This document shows, one piece after another, positions 50,112-59,400 of a stretch of DNA of 64,000 bases (position 1 is the first letter of the stretch; every line of letters starts with the position of its first letter). Location: the NCBI RefSeq assembly GCF_001421165.1, contig NZ_LMKB01000008.1, positions 1,570-65,569 of the forward strand, given 5' to 3'. The notes below the pieces were generated by a model. The model was not told where the DNA came from and searched no databases. It saw only the letters and a list, made by a program, of their open reading frames with translations. The translations under genes and the position numbers were made by a program. Source of the stretch: Frigoribacterium sp. Leaf8. Lineage in GTDB: Bacteria > Actinomycetota > Actinomycetes > Actinomycetales > Microbacteriaceae.

Positions 50112-50534
50112 ATGCGCACCTCCACCCTGCGGACAGCCGCCCTCGGCGTCGCGCTCGTCGCCGTCCTCGCCGGCTGCACCTCGAACGCCGACACGGAGGC
50201 CGAGGCCGGGACGACACCCCTCGCCGAGGTCACCCCCGAACCCGCCGTCACCGAGACCTGCATCGACGGCAACGCCGTCGTCGTCCTCGACGAGGACACG
50301 CCCGAGGTCACCTTCACCGAGCCCTGCGACAGCATCAACGTGGTGGGCAGCGACGGCACCGTCACCCTCGCCGACGTGAGCCACCTCGTGGTCGAGGGCC
50401 AGGGCGTCACCGTCACGGCCGGTGCCGTGGGCACGGTCGACTTCGCCGGCGACGGCAACGCCGTCAGCCACACCGGGGCCGCTCCGACCGTCAACGAGAA
50501 CGGCACCACCGACAACACCGTCACCGCACGCTGA
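50112..50534 (+). CDS. DUF3060 lipoprotein, copy 1
   Basis: 140-residue lipoprotein with signal peptide and lipobox VLAGC (Cys near residue 22). A Thr/Glu-rich linker leads into a DUF3060-like right-handed beta repeat: VVVLDEDTPEVTF, CDSINVVGSDGTVTLADVSHLVVEGQGVTVTAGAVGTVDFAGDGNAV. Two Cys flank the start of the repeat (CIDG and PCDS) and may form a disulfide. It ends NTVTAR, and the TGA overlaps the next ATG by one base. It is the first of three paralogs. Function is unknown. Confidence 0.82.
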   Translation: MRTSTLRTAALGVALVAVLAGCTSNADTEAEAGTTPLAEVTPEPAVTETCIDGNAVVVLDEDTPEVTFTEPCDSINVVGSDGTVTLADVSHLVVEGQGVTVTAGAVGTVDFAGDGNAVSHTGAAPTVNENGTTDNTVTAR

Positions 50535-50989
50535 TGGTCGGCCTCCTCCGCCGGCGCGGGCCGGCCTCCGCCGCCCTGGTCACGACCACGATGATCCTCA
50601 CGCTCGCAGCGTGCTCTTCCGCCGAGACCGACGCGACACCGAGCCCGACCGTGAGCAGCACCGCCTCCTTGGACGCCGCCCCCGTCGGCAGCTGCGACGA
50701 CGGCTTCATGCTGCTCGACCTCGGGGCCACCGACGACGTCGCGCCCTCGCTCGACACGAGCAGCTGCGACCTCGTGTCGATCGTCGGCTCGACCGGGACC
50801 GTCGTGCTCGACGAAGTCAGCACGCTCGTCGTGGAGGGCTCCGACGTGACCGTCTCGGTGCAGGACGTCGACACCGTCCAGCTCGCCGGGGACCGCAACA
50901 CGGTCCACCACGCCGGCGAGGCCCCGGCCGTCGACGACCAGGGCCAGGCCAACACCGTCACCGCTGCGGCCGAACCCGCCGCGGAGTGA
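50534..50989 (+). CDS. DUF3060 lipoprotein, copy 2
   Basis: 151-residue paralog of the gene before it, coupled to it by a TGATG one-base overlap. The signal peptide ends in the lipobox TLAAC. The same two Cys (SCDDG and SCDLV) and the same ladder of short strands follow: VSIVGSTGTVVLDEVSTLVVEGSDVTVSVQDVDTVQLAGDRNTVHHAG. It ends with NTVTAAAEPAAE. Sequence has diverged well beyond a recent duplication, while layout is kept, so the copies are likely maintained by selection. Confidence 0.82.
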   Translation: MVGLLRRRGPASAALVTTTMILTLAACSSAETDATPSPTVSSTASLDAAPVGSCDDGFMLLDLGATDDVAPSLDTSSCDLVSIVGSTGTVVLDEVSTLVVEGSDVTVSVQDVDTVQLAGDRNTVHHAGEAPAVDDQGQANTVTAAAEPAAE

Positions 50990-50995
50990 CCGGGA

Positions 50996-51024
50996 GGCGG
51001 GTCCAGTCCCTGGCTGGACCCGCC
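50996..51024 (+). terminator. Terminator between DUF3060 copies 2 and 3
   Basis: GGCGGGTCCAG / CTGGACCCGCC, an 11-bp perfect stem with a seven-base loop, followed by CTTTCGT. It starts seven bases after the stop of copy 2, so copy 3 probably has its own promoter or relies on read-through. Confidence 0.8.
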
Positions 51025-51086
51025 CTTTCGTGCTCTGACGCCCCCGAACCGCACCACCCACCCTCCACCCCCACCCGGAGCACCCC

Positions 51087-51566
51087 ATGACGACGACCTC
51101 GACCCTGATGATCAGCCTCGTGACAGCTGTCGCCCTCGGCGCGGGCCTCGCCGGCTGCACGAGCGCCTCCTCGACGATCGACCCGGGCCCCTCCGCGACC
51201 ACCACGTCGACCACCACCGCACCGCCAGCGGGCGGCCCCTCCATCGCGGGCAGCGCCTCGACCGCGACCGATCCCGCCGACGACACCTGCGTCGACGGTT
51301 TCGCCTGGATGCAGTTCGGCGACGGCGAACCCCGCACGAAGACCTTGCCCGACGGCTGCGACACCGTCATCGTCAACGGCAGCGACGCCGAGCTGACCCT
51401 CGGTCCGACCCGGGTCGTGGTCGTCATGGGCGACCGCAACTCCGTCGACGTGCCCCGCGTCGACCAGGTCGACGCGATGGGTGACGACAACACCATCCGG
51501 CTCGACGACGACCTGCAACCCCTGCTCAACACCGACGGCACAGGCAACGTCGTCACCACTCGCTGA
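51087..51566 (+). CDS. DUF3060 lipoprotein, copy 3
   Basis: 159-residue third paralog with signal peptide and lipobox GLAGC, then a Thr/Ser/Pro linker of about 40 residues. The DUF3060-like core is shorter and differs in detail: TCVDGFAWMQF, GCDTVIVNGSDAELTLGPTRVVVVMGDRNSVDVPRVDQVDAMGDDNTI. The paired Cys and the terminal NVVTTR are retained. It is separated from copies 1 and 2 by a terminator. Anchored on the outer face of the membrane, its role is unknown. Confidence 0.82.
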   Translation: MTTTSTLMISLVTAVALGAGLAGCTSASSTIDPGPSATTTSTTTAPPAGGPSIAGSASTATDPADDTCVDGFAWMQFGDGEPRTKTLPDGCDTVIVNGSDAELTLGPTRVVVVMGDRNSVDVPRVDQVDAMGDDNTIRLDDDLQPLLNTDGTGNVVTTR

Positions 51567-51607
51567 CGCGGCGGACCGGACAGGCCCTCCGCCGCACGCG
51601 CGCATCC

Positions 51608-51658
<51 letters not shown>

Positions 51659-51728
51659 AATCGGGTGCGAATCTCTGCGGGTCGGCACCCCGGCGCTCCC
51701 TCCCACCTCGACGGTGCATCATGGGCCG

Positions 51729-52271
51729 ATGCTCGACCACGCCCTCGCCCGCCGCCTGCGCGACGCCGGACTGCGCTGGCGGCCCCGTGCCGGCGACCGC
51801 TTCGCCATCGAGACCCCGGGATTCGACGGCGACGTCTTCACGCTCAGCGACATGACCATCGAGGTCCACGAGTACCCCACGGGTACGGAGCTCGGCTTCA
51901 ACGGCACCACCGAGTGGGCCCTGGACTCGGTGGCCGCGGACGACAGCCTGTGGCTGCCCCGCGAGGACCAGCTGCGCGAGCTCCTCGGCCCCGTGTTTCG
52001 CGGGCTGGCGCGACACGTCGACACCGGCTCCCGCCCCGGCAGCGACAGCGACATCACCACGAGCCCAGGCGGCGACCCCGACATCAGCGGTGACCGAGAC
52101 TGTGGCGGAACCGTCTACGAGGTGACCACCCGCCCGACGGGGGGCCACACGGACCTCCGGCACCGCGCCTCCGTCGCCGAGGACGCCTACGCGCACGCCC
52201 TGCTCGCCTACATCGACGCGTCGCTGCGCCTCGACGAGGTCGAGGTCGAGACCGAGGCCGAGGCCCGCTGA
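51729..52271 (+). CDS. Conserved actinobacterial protein of unknown function
   Basis: 180-residue soluble protein. The N-terminal part, LARRLRDAGLRWRPRAGDRFAIETPGFDGDVFTLSDMTIEVHEYPTGTELGFNGTTEWALDSV followed by WLPREDQLRELLG, is a pattern I associate with a common actinobacterial family. That family is sometimes labelled pilus assembly protein CpaE, a label the sequence does not support. There is no P-loop, signal peptide or membrane segment. A Ser/Asp/Gly-rich insert (about 95-130) separates it from a C-terminal helix with RASVAEDAYAHALLAYIDASL. ATG 51729 is chosen; ATG 51714 is possible. Confidence 0.7.
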   Translation: MLDHALARRLRDAGLRWRPRAGDRFAIETPGFDGDVFTLSDMTIEVHEYPTGTELGFNGTTEWALDSVAADDSLWLPREDQLRELLGPVFRGLARHVDTGSRPGSDSDITTSPGGDPDISGDRDCGGTVYEVTTRPTGGHTDLRHRASVAEDAYAHALLAYIDASLRLDEVEVETEAEAR

Positions 52272-52299
52272 CGGGACCCGACCCGGGTCCCGCCCGGGG

Positions 52300-53412
52300 T
52301 CAGCCCCGGCGGACCGACCGCGTCACCGTGAAGCGCCGGTCGCGGGCGACCTGGGTGGTCGGCCCCACGACGCGCTCGAGGACCGGCCGGTGGCCGAGGG
52401 GCGAGTTCCACACGCACCACAGCTCGCCGCCCGGGCGCAGCAGACGGGCGGCCGCCTCGAACAGCTTGTGGGCGATGGCCGCGTGCACCGTCGCCCCGAC
52501 GTGGAACGGCGGGTTCAGCAGCACGACGTCGGCGGAGGCCTCGGGCAACGACGACCCGGCGTCGTCGCGCGACACGACGACCCGATCGGCCACGCCGGTC
52601 GCCGTCATGGTGGCCCGCGCCGACTCGACCGCCGCCCACGACTGGTCGGTGGCGACCACCCGGGCGTGCGGTCGGGCGAGGGCGAAGGAGGCGGCGAGCA
52701 CTCCGGTGCCGCATCCCAGGTCGACGACGTCCCGGGCCTCGGGAGCCGCGCGGTCGAGGACGGCGAGCAGCGCTCGGGTGCCGACGTCGATCGAGGTGCC
52801 CGCGAACGCCGCACCGTGGGCGACGACGACCACGTCGCCGTGACGCGAGATGCGCGGCCAGCCGAGCGCGCCTCCTGGGGTCGGGGTCGTCGCGGTCAGC
52901 ACCCGGGACTTCTGGCGTGACAGGCCGGCGGTCACCTCGCCGAAGTGGCGCGCCAGGACGTCGTTCATCGCGAGGGTCATGTGCTTGACGCGTCCCCCGG
53001 CGAGGACGCGGACGTCGGGGTGCGCGTACCGGGCGATCGACCCCGCGATCTCGTCGAGCGCGTCGAGCCCTCGGGGCAGCTGCACCAGCACCGTCCGCGC
53101 GCCCTCGAGGAGGGCCTCGTCGAGACCGTGGTGCGTCCACGTCGCGGTGACGCCGAGACGGCTGGCGTTGGCGTCGAGCGCGCGTTCGCCCGAGAGGGCG
53201 TCCTGGTGCACGCGGACGGGGGTGCCGGGCGACAGGGCCGCGACCCCGAGGGTCAACGCACCGTAGCGGTCGCCGATCACGGCCACGGCCTGGGGGTGAG
53301 CGGCGATCGCCTCGTCGGCGGAGTCCAGCAGCAGCCGGTCGGTGGCGTCGTGCGCGACGAGTTCGGGGGCCTCGATGTCGGGCCACCGACGGAGCTGCTC
53401 GAAGTCGATCAC
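52300..53412 (-). CDS. Class I methyltransferase, RsmC/RlmG-like
   Basis: 370-residue S-adenosylmethionine-dependent methyltransferase with two Rossmann-like halves. The degenerate N-terminal half is residues 1-180. The active C-terminal half has motif I VVDLGCGTGVLAASFA and the catalytic VVLLNPPFHVG, the NPPF motif of guanine-N2 or adenine-N6 methyltransferases. This two-domain layout is that of RsmC (16S G1207) and RlmG (23S G1835). Which rRNA position is modified cannot be told. It lies next to hspR on the same strand but is separated by 91 bases. Confidence 0.88.
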   Translation of the reverse strand: MIDFEQLRRWPDIEAPELVAHDATDRLLLDSADEAIAAHPQAVAVIGDRYGALTLGVAALSPGTPVRVHQDALSGERALDANASRLGVTATWTHHGLDEALLEGARTVLVQLPRGLDALDEIAGSIARYAHPDVRVLAGGRVKHMTLAMNDVLARHFGEVTAGLSRQKSRVLTATTPTPGGALGWPRISRHGDVVVVAHGAAFAGTSIDVGTRALLAVLDRAAPEARDVVDLGCGTGVLAASFALARPHARVVATDQSWAAVESARATMTATGVADRVVVSRDDAGSSLPEASADVVLLNPPFHVGATVHAAIAHKLFEAAARLLRPGGELWCVWNSPLGHRPVLERVVGPTTQVARDRRFTVTRSVRRG

Positions 53413-53503
53413 CCGCCAACGCTAGTCGGCACGGCCGACGTGTCACGACCTGCCGCCGACCTCTCGGTGCGCGCTGCAGGTCGTGACCTCTCGGGGTCGC
53501 GCG

Positions 53504-53941
53504 TCAGCGCAGCGGCCGCCAGACGACGACCGAGGTCTGCCGCGACGGGCGCGTGCCGTGTCGCAGCGGCACGACGCCGCTCTCGCCTGCGGCGAAGACC
53601 CGGGCACCGGGCCGGTTGACCATCTCGTCGGCCAGGGCCCGCTCGAGCTCGCGCACCCGGGACTGCAACGAGGTGACCTGGTTCTCGAGTTCGAGGATGC
53701 GCTTGATGCCCTCGAGCGAGATGCCCTCGCCCCCGAGTCGGGCGATCTCGCGCAATTGGACGACGTCCCGCATCGAGTAGCGCCTCGACTTGCCCGCGGT
53801 GCGCTGCGGGACGACCAGGCCGAGCCGGTCGTACTGCCGCAGGGTCTGCGCGTGCAGGCCCGAGAGCTCGGCGGCGGTCGCGATCGCGAAGAGGGGCGAG
53901 TGCTCGTCCATCGGCCACTGGGTGGGGTCCGGTCGGTCCAT
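53504..53941 (-). CDS. hspR: Heat-shock repressor HspR (MerR family)
   Basis: 145-residue MerR-type regulator. The winged helix-turn-helix reads FAIATAAELSGLHAQTLRQYDRLGLVVPQRTAGKSRRYSMRDVVQLREIARL, followed by a coiled-coil dimerisation helix (ISLEGIKRILELENQVTSLQSRVRELERAL). The last 40 residues are variable. In actinobacteria HspR binds HAIR elements with DnaK as co-repressor. Three such elements occur in this window, at dnaK (two) and clpB. AGGAGACGAG precedes ATG 53941. It is the last gene of the dnaK operon. Confidence 0.94.
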   Translation of the reverse strand: MDRPDPTQWPMDEHSPLFAIATAAELSGLHAQTLRQYDRLGLVVPQRTAGKSRRYSMRDVVQLREIARLGGEGISLEGIKRILELENQVTSLQSRVRELERALADEMVNRPGARVFAAGESGVVPLRHGTRPSRQTSVVVWRPLR

Positions 53942-54003
53942 CTCGTCTCCTGTCTCGTCGCTCGGGACCTGCCGCCGAGGAGGCGCGGGTCGGGTCGGTC
54001 TCG

Positions 54004-55002
54004 TCAGGCCCGGGCGCGGGCGATGAGGTCGTCGCGCGGGTTCTCGGCCGGCAGCGCGGCGGCCAGGGCCTCGACGGCCTCGCGCGCCTTGTCGTTGAGG
54101 TGTGCCGGCACCGCGACCTGGACGGTGGCGAGCAGGTCGCCGACGCCGTCCTTCGCGTGCACGCCGCGACCCTTGACGCGCAGGACGCGACCCGAGGGCG
54201 TGCCCGGCGCGACGCGCAGGCGCACGGGGTCGCCGCCCAGGGTGGGCACCTCGATGGTCGCGCCGAGCGTCGCCTCGGCGAAGGTGACCGGCACGTCGAG
54301 GCGCAGGTTCTTGCCGTCGAGCTCGAAGACGGGGTGCTTGCGGACGGCGACGGTCAACACCATGTCGCCGGCCTCGCCGCCGTCGGGGCTCTGCTCGCCG
54401 CGACCGCGCAGCTTGATCTTCTGGCCGTCGTGCACGCCGGCCGGGATGCGGACCTTCATCGGCTTGCCGTTCGAGGCCTGCAGCGTGATGGTCTCGCCGA
54501 CGATGGCGGTCTGGAAGTCGAGGGTCGTCGTGGCCGTCATGTCGCGACCCTTCTGCGGGCCGCCGAAGCCGCGGTAGCCGCCACTGGTCTGGCCGAAGCC
54601 ACCACCGCCGAACATGCCGCCGAAGATGTCGTCGAAGCCGCCGCCACCGCCGCCCTGGCGGAACTGCGTGCGCTGTCCGCCCTGGTTGAACATGCCGCCG
54701 AAGACGTCCTCGAAGCCGCCACCCGCGCCTCCGGGGCCACCGCTGCCGGCCGCGAAGCGGGCGCCGCCGCCCATGGCGCGCACCTGGTCGTACTCGCGAC
54801 GCTGCTCGGGATCGGAGAGCACCGAGTGGGCCTCGCTGATCTCTTTGAACTTCGCCTCGCTGGCCGCGTCGCCGGGGTTGGAGTCGGGGTGGTACTTGCG
54901 CGCGAGCTTGCGGTAGACCTTCTTGAGCTCGGCGGGCGTGACGTCTTTGGAGACACCGAGGACGGCGTAGAAGTCCTTGTCGAACCAGTCCTGACTCGCC
55001 AT
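54004..55002 (-). CDS. dnaJ: DnaJ-type co-chaperone without zinc-finger domain
   Basis: 332-residue J protein. The J domain (about residues 8-75) has the HPD motif in KYHPDSNPGD. A long Gly/Phe-rich linker follows (about 80-160, with FEDVFGGMF and FDDIFGGMFGGGG), then the two C-terminal substrate-binding barrels. No CXXCXGXG zinc motifs are present, so it is a class B (CbpA/DnaJ2-like) protein, although it occupies the dnaJ position in the operon. A perfect AAGGAGGTG ribosome-binding site precedes ATG 55002. Confidence 0.93.
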   Translation of the reverse strand: MASQDWFDKDFYAVLGVSKDVTPAELKKVYRKLARKYHPDSNPGDAASEAKFKEISEAHSVLSDPEQRREYDQVRAMGGGARFAAGSGGPGGAGGGFEDVFGGMFNQGGQRTQFRQGGGGGGFDDIFGGMFGGGGFGQTSGGYRGFGGPQKGRDMTATTTLDFQTAIVGETITLQASNGKPMKVRIPAGVHDGQKIKLRGRGEQSPDGGEAGDMVLTVAVRKHPVFELDGKNLRLDVPVTFAEATLGATIEVPTLGGDPVRLRVAPGTPSGRVLRVKGRGVHAKDGVGDLLATVQVAVPAHLNDKAREAVEALAAALPAENPRDDLIARARA

Positions 55003-55120
55003 GCGGCACCTCCTTCCTTGACTGGAGGTCGCTGCCTGGCAGCGACCGGAAGAGAACGGGGGAGGCGGTGGGCACCTCGTCGAGGAGCCCACCGCCGATC
55101 GCGACTCGCGTCGCAGGGGT

Positions 55121-55152
55121 GGTGACGGGCAGCCCGGGGGCCGCCCGTCACC
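55121..55152 (-). terminator. Hairpin between grpE and dnaJ
   Basis: GGTGACGGGC and GCCCGTCACC form a perfect 10-bp stem with a 12-base loop, seven bases after the grpE stop inside the operon. About 120 bases then separate it from dnaJ. It may act as an attenuator or processing site, lowering dnaJ-hspR relative to dnaK-grpE. Confidence 0.65.
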
Positions 55153-55158
55153 TGGGTG

Positions 55159-55818
55159 CTACTGGGGGGTGTGCACCGCGACCTTGGCGGCCCGGATGAC
55201 CCGGTCGCCGATCGTGTAGCCCGGCTCGATCACGTCGGCCACGGTGTTGACCGTGACGTCGGCACTCGGCAGCTGGACGAGGGCGTCGTGCTTGCTGGGA
55301 TCGAAGACGTCGCCCTTCGCGCCGATCTGCGCCAGGCCGAACTTGTCGAGCCCCCCGCGGATCTTCTGCGCGATGACGGTCATCGGGCCCTCGGCCAGGT
55401 CGCCGTGCTGTTCGGCACGGGCCAGGTCGTCGAGCGCCGGCAGCAGGGAACGGACGACCTCGGCCACCACGGCCTCGCGGTTGGCCTCGCGGTCACGCTC
55501 GACGCGCCTCCGGAAGTTCACCAGCTCGGCCTGGGCCCGCAGCATGTCCTGTCGCATGTCGGCCACCAGGTCGGCACTGGCCGCGTCGAGGATGGCCTCG
55601 TCGTCGGCGCTCAGCGTCTCGGTGCCCTCGGGCGCCTCGGCCATCGACTCGGCGGCGGCCTTGGCCCCGGCCGGGGCCTCGGCGTCGGCCGGGGTCTCGA
55701 CGTCGGGAGCCTCGGCGTCGACGAGCTCGTCGGGCTCGACCACGTCGGCCGTGCCACCGTCTTCGGACGGAGTCGCGGCACGCGGCTCGTCGTCGGGCGT
55801 CTTGTTGTCGTCAGTCAT
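55159..55818 (-). CDS. grpE: Nucleotide-exchange factor GrpE
   Basis: 219-residue co-chaperone that exchanges ADP on DnaK. An acidic, low-complexity N-terminus of about 75 residues precedes the long dimer helix (DLVADMRQDMLRAQAELVNFRRRVERDREANREAV). The C-terminal beta domain follows with the GrpE signature region FDPSKHDALVQLPSADVTVNTVADVIEPGYTIGDRVIRAAKVAV. It starts 11 bases after the dnaK stop. No unusual residues were noticed. Confidence 0.95.
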   Translation of the reverse strand: MTDDNKTPDDEPRAATPSEDGGTADVVEPDELVDAEAPDVETPADAEAPAGAKAAAESMAEAPEGTETLSADDEAILDAASADLVADMRQDMLRAQAELVNFRRRVERDREANREAVVAEVVRSLLPALDDLARAEQHGDLAEGPMTVIAQKIRGGLDKFGLAQIGAKGDVFDPSKHDALVQLPSADVTVNTVADVIEPGYTIGDRVIRAAKVAVHTPQ

Positions 55819-55829
55819 GCCGACCGCCT

Positions 55830-57710
<1,881 letters not shown>

Positions 57711-57759
57711 GTGCTTTTCTCCTTCGTGGTGCGATGTTGCGGAAACCTGGGGGGCCGGC

Positions 57760-57842
57760 CTTGAGTCGGCCAGGCTCAACTTTACTCGCCCTGCCGACGA
57801 GGTCAAGCGGTGAACCTGAAAGTTGAGCCAGAAAGACTCAAC
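57760..57842 (-). promoter_or_regulatory. dnaK promoter with two HspR (HAIR) operators
   Basis: On the minus strand, TTGACC (57806-57801) and TAAAGT (57784-57779) are 16 bases apart. HAIR-1, CTTGAGT-N7-GCTCAAC (57760-57780), covers the -10 end and the start site. HAIR-2, which on the minus strand reads GTTGAGT-N7-GCTCAAC (57822-57842), lies upstream of the -35. The arrangement of promoter plus proximal HAIR is the same as at clpB, while the distal HAIR is extra. Confidence 0.88.
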
Positions 57843-57924
57843 TCTCGTGAGAGGGTCGCCGCGCCCACGCCGGACGAGCAGGCGCGACCCCCCTCGGCCA
57901 CGGACGCCCACTAGGTTGACCCCC

Positions 57925-59307
57925 ATGACCGCAGCGCAGACGCTCGCCGACGCCGACCCGATCCCCCGCCGCCGTGTGCTCTCGTGGGCCCTCTGGGACT
58001 GGGGCTCCGCCGCCTTCAACGCCGTGGTCACCTCGTTCGTCTTCAGCACCTACCTGGCGTCCGGCGCCTTCGTCGATCCGGCGATCGTGGCGGCGGCCGA
58101 CGACGACGCGCGCAACCCGGCCCTGGTGCTGGCCAAGGCCGAGAACGCGACGGTCATCTCGACCGCCCTGACCATCGCGGGGGTGCTGATCGCACTGCTC
58201 GCGCCGGTGCTCGGCCAGCGCAGCGACGGCTCCGGCCGCCGCAAGCTCTGGCTGGCCATCAACACCGGTCTCGTGGTGCTGGCCATGGCCGCGATGGTGC
58301 TGGTCGCCCCGGCGCCCGGGTACCTCGTCTTCGGCGCGGCTCTGCTCGCCGTCGGCAACCTCTTCTTCGAGTTCGCGAGCGTCAACTACAACGCCATGCT
58401 CGTGCAGGTCTCGACACCGGGGACGATCGGGAAGGTGTCGGGGTTCGGCTGGGGCCTCGGCTACGTCGGCGGCATCGTCCTGCTGCTGTTGCTGCTCGTC
58501 GCCTTCTTGCAGAGCTTCGGCGTCGAGGGACGCGGCGGCCTGTTCGGCGTCGCCACGGGAACGGAAGGAGGCGCGTGGGACGTCCGCCTGTCGATCGTCG
58601 TCGCCGCGGCGTGGTTCGCGGTCTTCGCGGTGCCGGTCCTGCTGTCGGTGCCCGAGCTGCCCGCCACCGCCGCACGGGCCCGGGTGGGCTTGTGGCGCTC
58701 GTACCGCCTCCTGGGGTCGACGATCGCCAAGCTCTGGCGCACCAACCGCCAGGTGCTGCTGTTCCTGCTGGCCAGCGCCGTGTTCCGTGACGGCCTCGCG
58801 GCCGTCTTCACCTTCGGCGCGATCATCGCCGCCCAGGTCTTCGGCTTCTCGCCGAGCATGGTGATCTACTTCGCCGTCGGCGCCAACCTCGTCGCGGGGA
58901 TAGGCACCTTCGTCGGCGGGTGGCTCGACGACCGCCTGGGCGCCAAGACGATCATCGTCGCTTCGCTGGTGGGGCTCGTGATCGCCGCCTTCGCGGTGCT
59001 CGCCATCGGGACGGCGACGAACCTGTTCTGGGTGTTCGGCCTGGCGCTGGCCCTCTTCGTCGGGCCGATCCAGTCCGCGAGCCGGTCGTTCCTCGCGCGG
59101 GTGACGCCACCCGGGCGCGAGGGAGAGATCTTCGGGTTGTACGCGACGACCGGGCGAGCCGTGAGCTTCCTCGCGCCGGGGCTCTTCACGCTCTTCGTCT
59201 CGGCGACGGGCGACACCCGGTTCGGCATCGTCGGCATCGCGCTCGTGCTGCTGGCCGGACTCGTGTTGATGCTGCCGGTCAAGGGAGTGCAGCGTTCGAT
59301 CGACTGA
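57925..59307 (+). CDS. MFS transporter, UMF1/Atg22-like family
   Basis: 460-residue transporter with about 12 helices. [29 protein letters not shown] in the first helix (the WDWGS motif) and [37 protein letters not shown] mark the UMF1/Atg22-like MFS group. Related eukaryotic Atg22 exports amino acids from vacuoles; bacterial substrates are unknown. The frame is open into the dnaK promoter, but ATG 57925 gives the family N-terminus. It is divergent from dnaK. A 93-base gap separates it from the secreted protein gene that follows. Confidence 0.88.
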   Translation: MTAAQTLADADPIPRRRVLSWALWDWGSAAFNAVVTSFVFSTYLASGAFVDPAIVAAADDDARNPALVLAKAENATVISTALTIAGVLIALLAPVLGQRSDGSGRRKLWLAINTGLVVLAMAAMVLVAPAPGYLVFGAALLAVGNLFFEFASVNYNAMLVQVSTPGTIGKVSGFGWGLGYVGGIVLLLLLLVAFLQSFGVEGRGGLFGVATGTEGGAWDVRLSIVVAAAWFAVFAVPVLLSVPELPATAARARVGLWRSYRLLGSTIAKLWRTNRQVLLFLLASAVFRDGLAAVFTFGAIIAAQVFGFSPSMVIYFAVGANLVAGIGTFVGGWLDDRLGAKTIIVASLVGLVIAAFAVLAIGTATNLFWVFGLALALFVGPIQSASRSFLARVTPPGREGEIFGLYATTGRAVSFLAPGLFTLFVSATGDTRFGIVGIALVLLAGLVLMLPVKGVQRSID

Positions 59308-59400
59308 GCCGGGCCTGAAGTCGCTTCTCGGGCGCGTGGAATGTAGAGTATCGGTTGGCCGTCCCGATCGGTCTTCCCTTTCCCCCATCCGGAAGAAGAC

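Noticed and set aside
51729-52271. Annotation as pilus assembly protein CpaE
   Set aside because: There is no P-loop or MinD/CpaE fold signature, so I left it as unknown.
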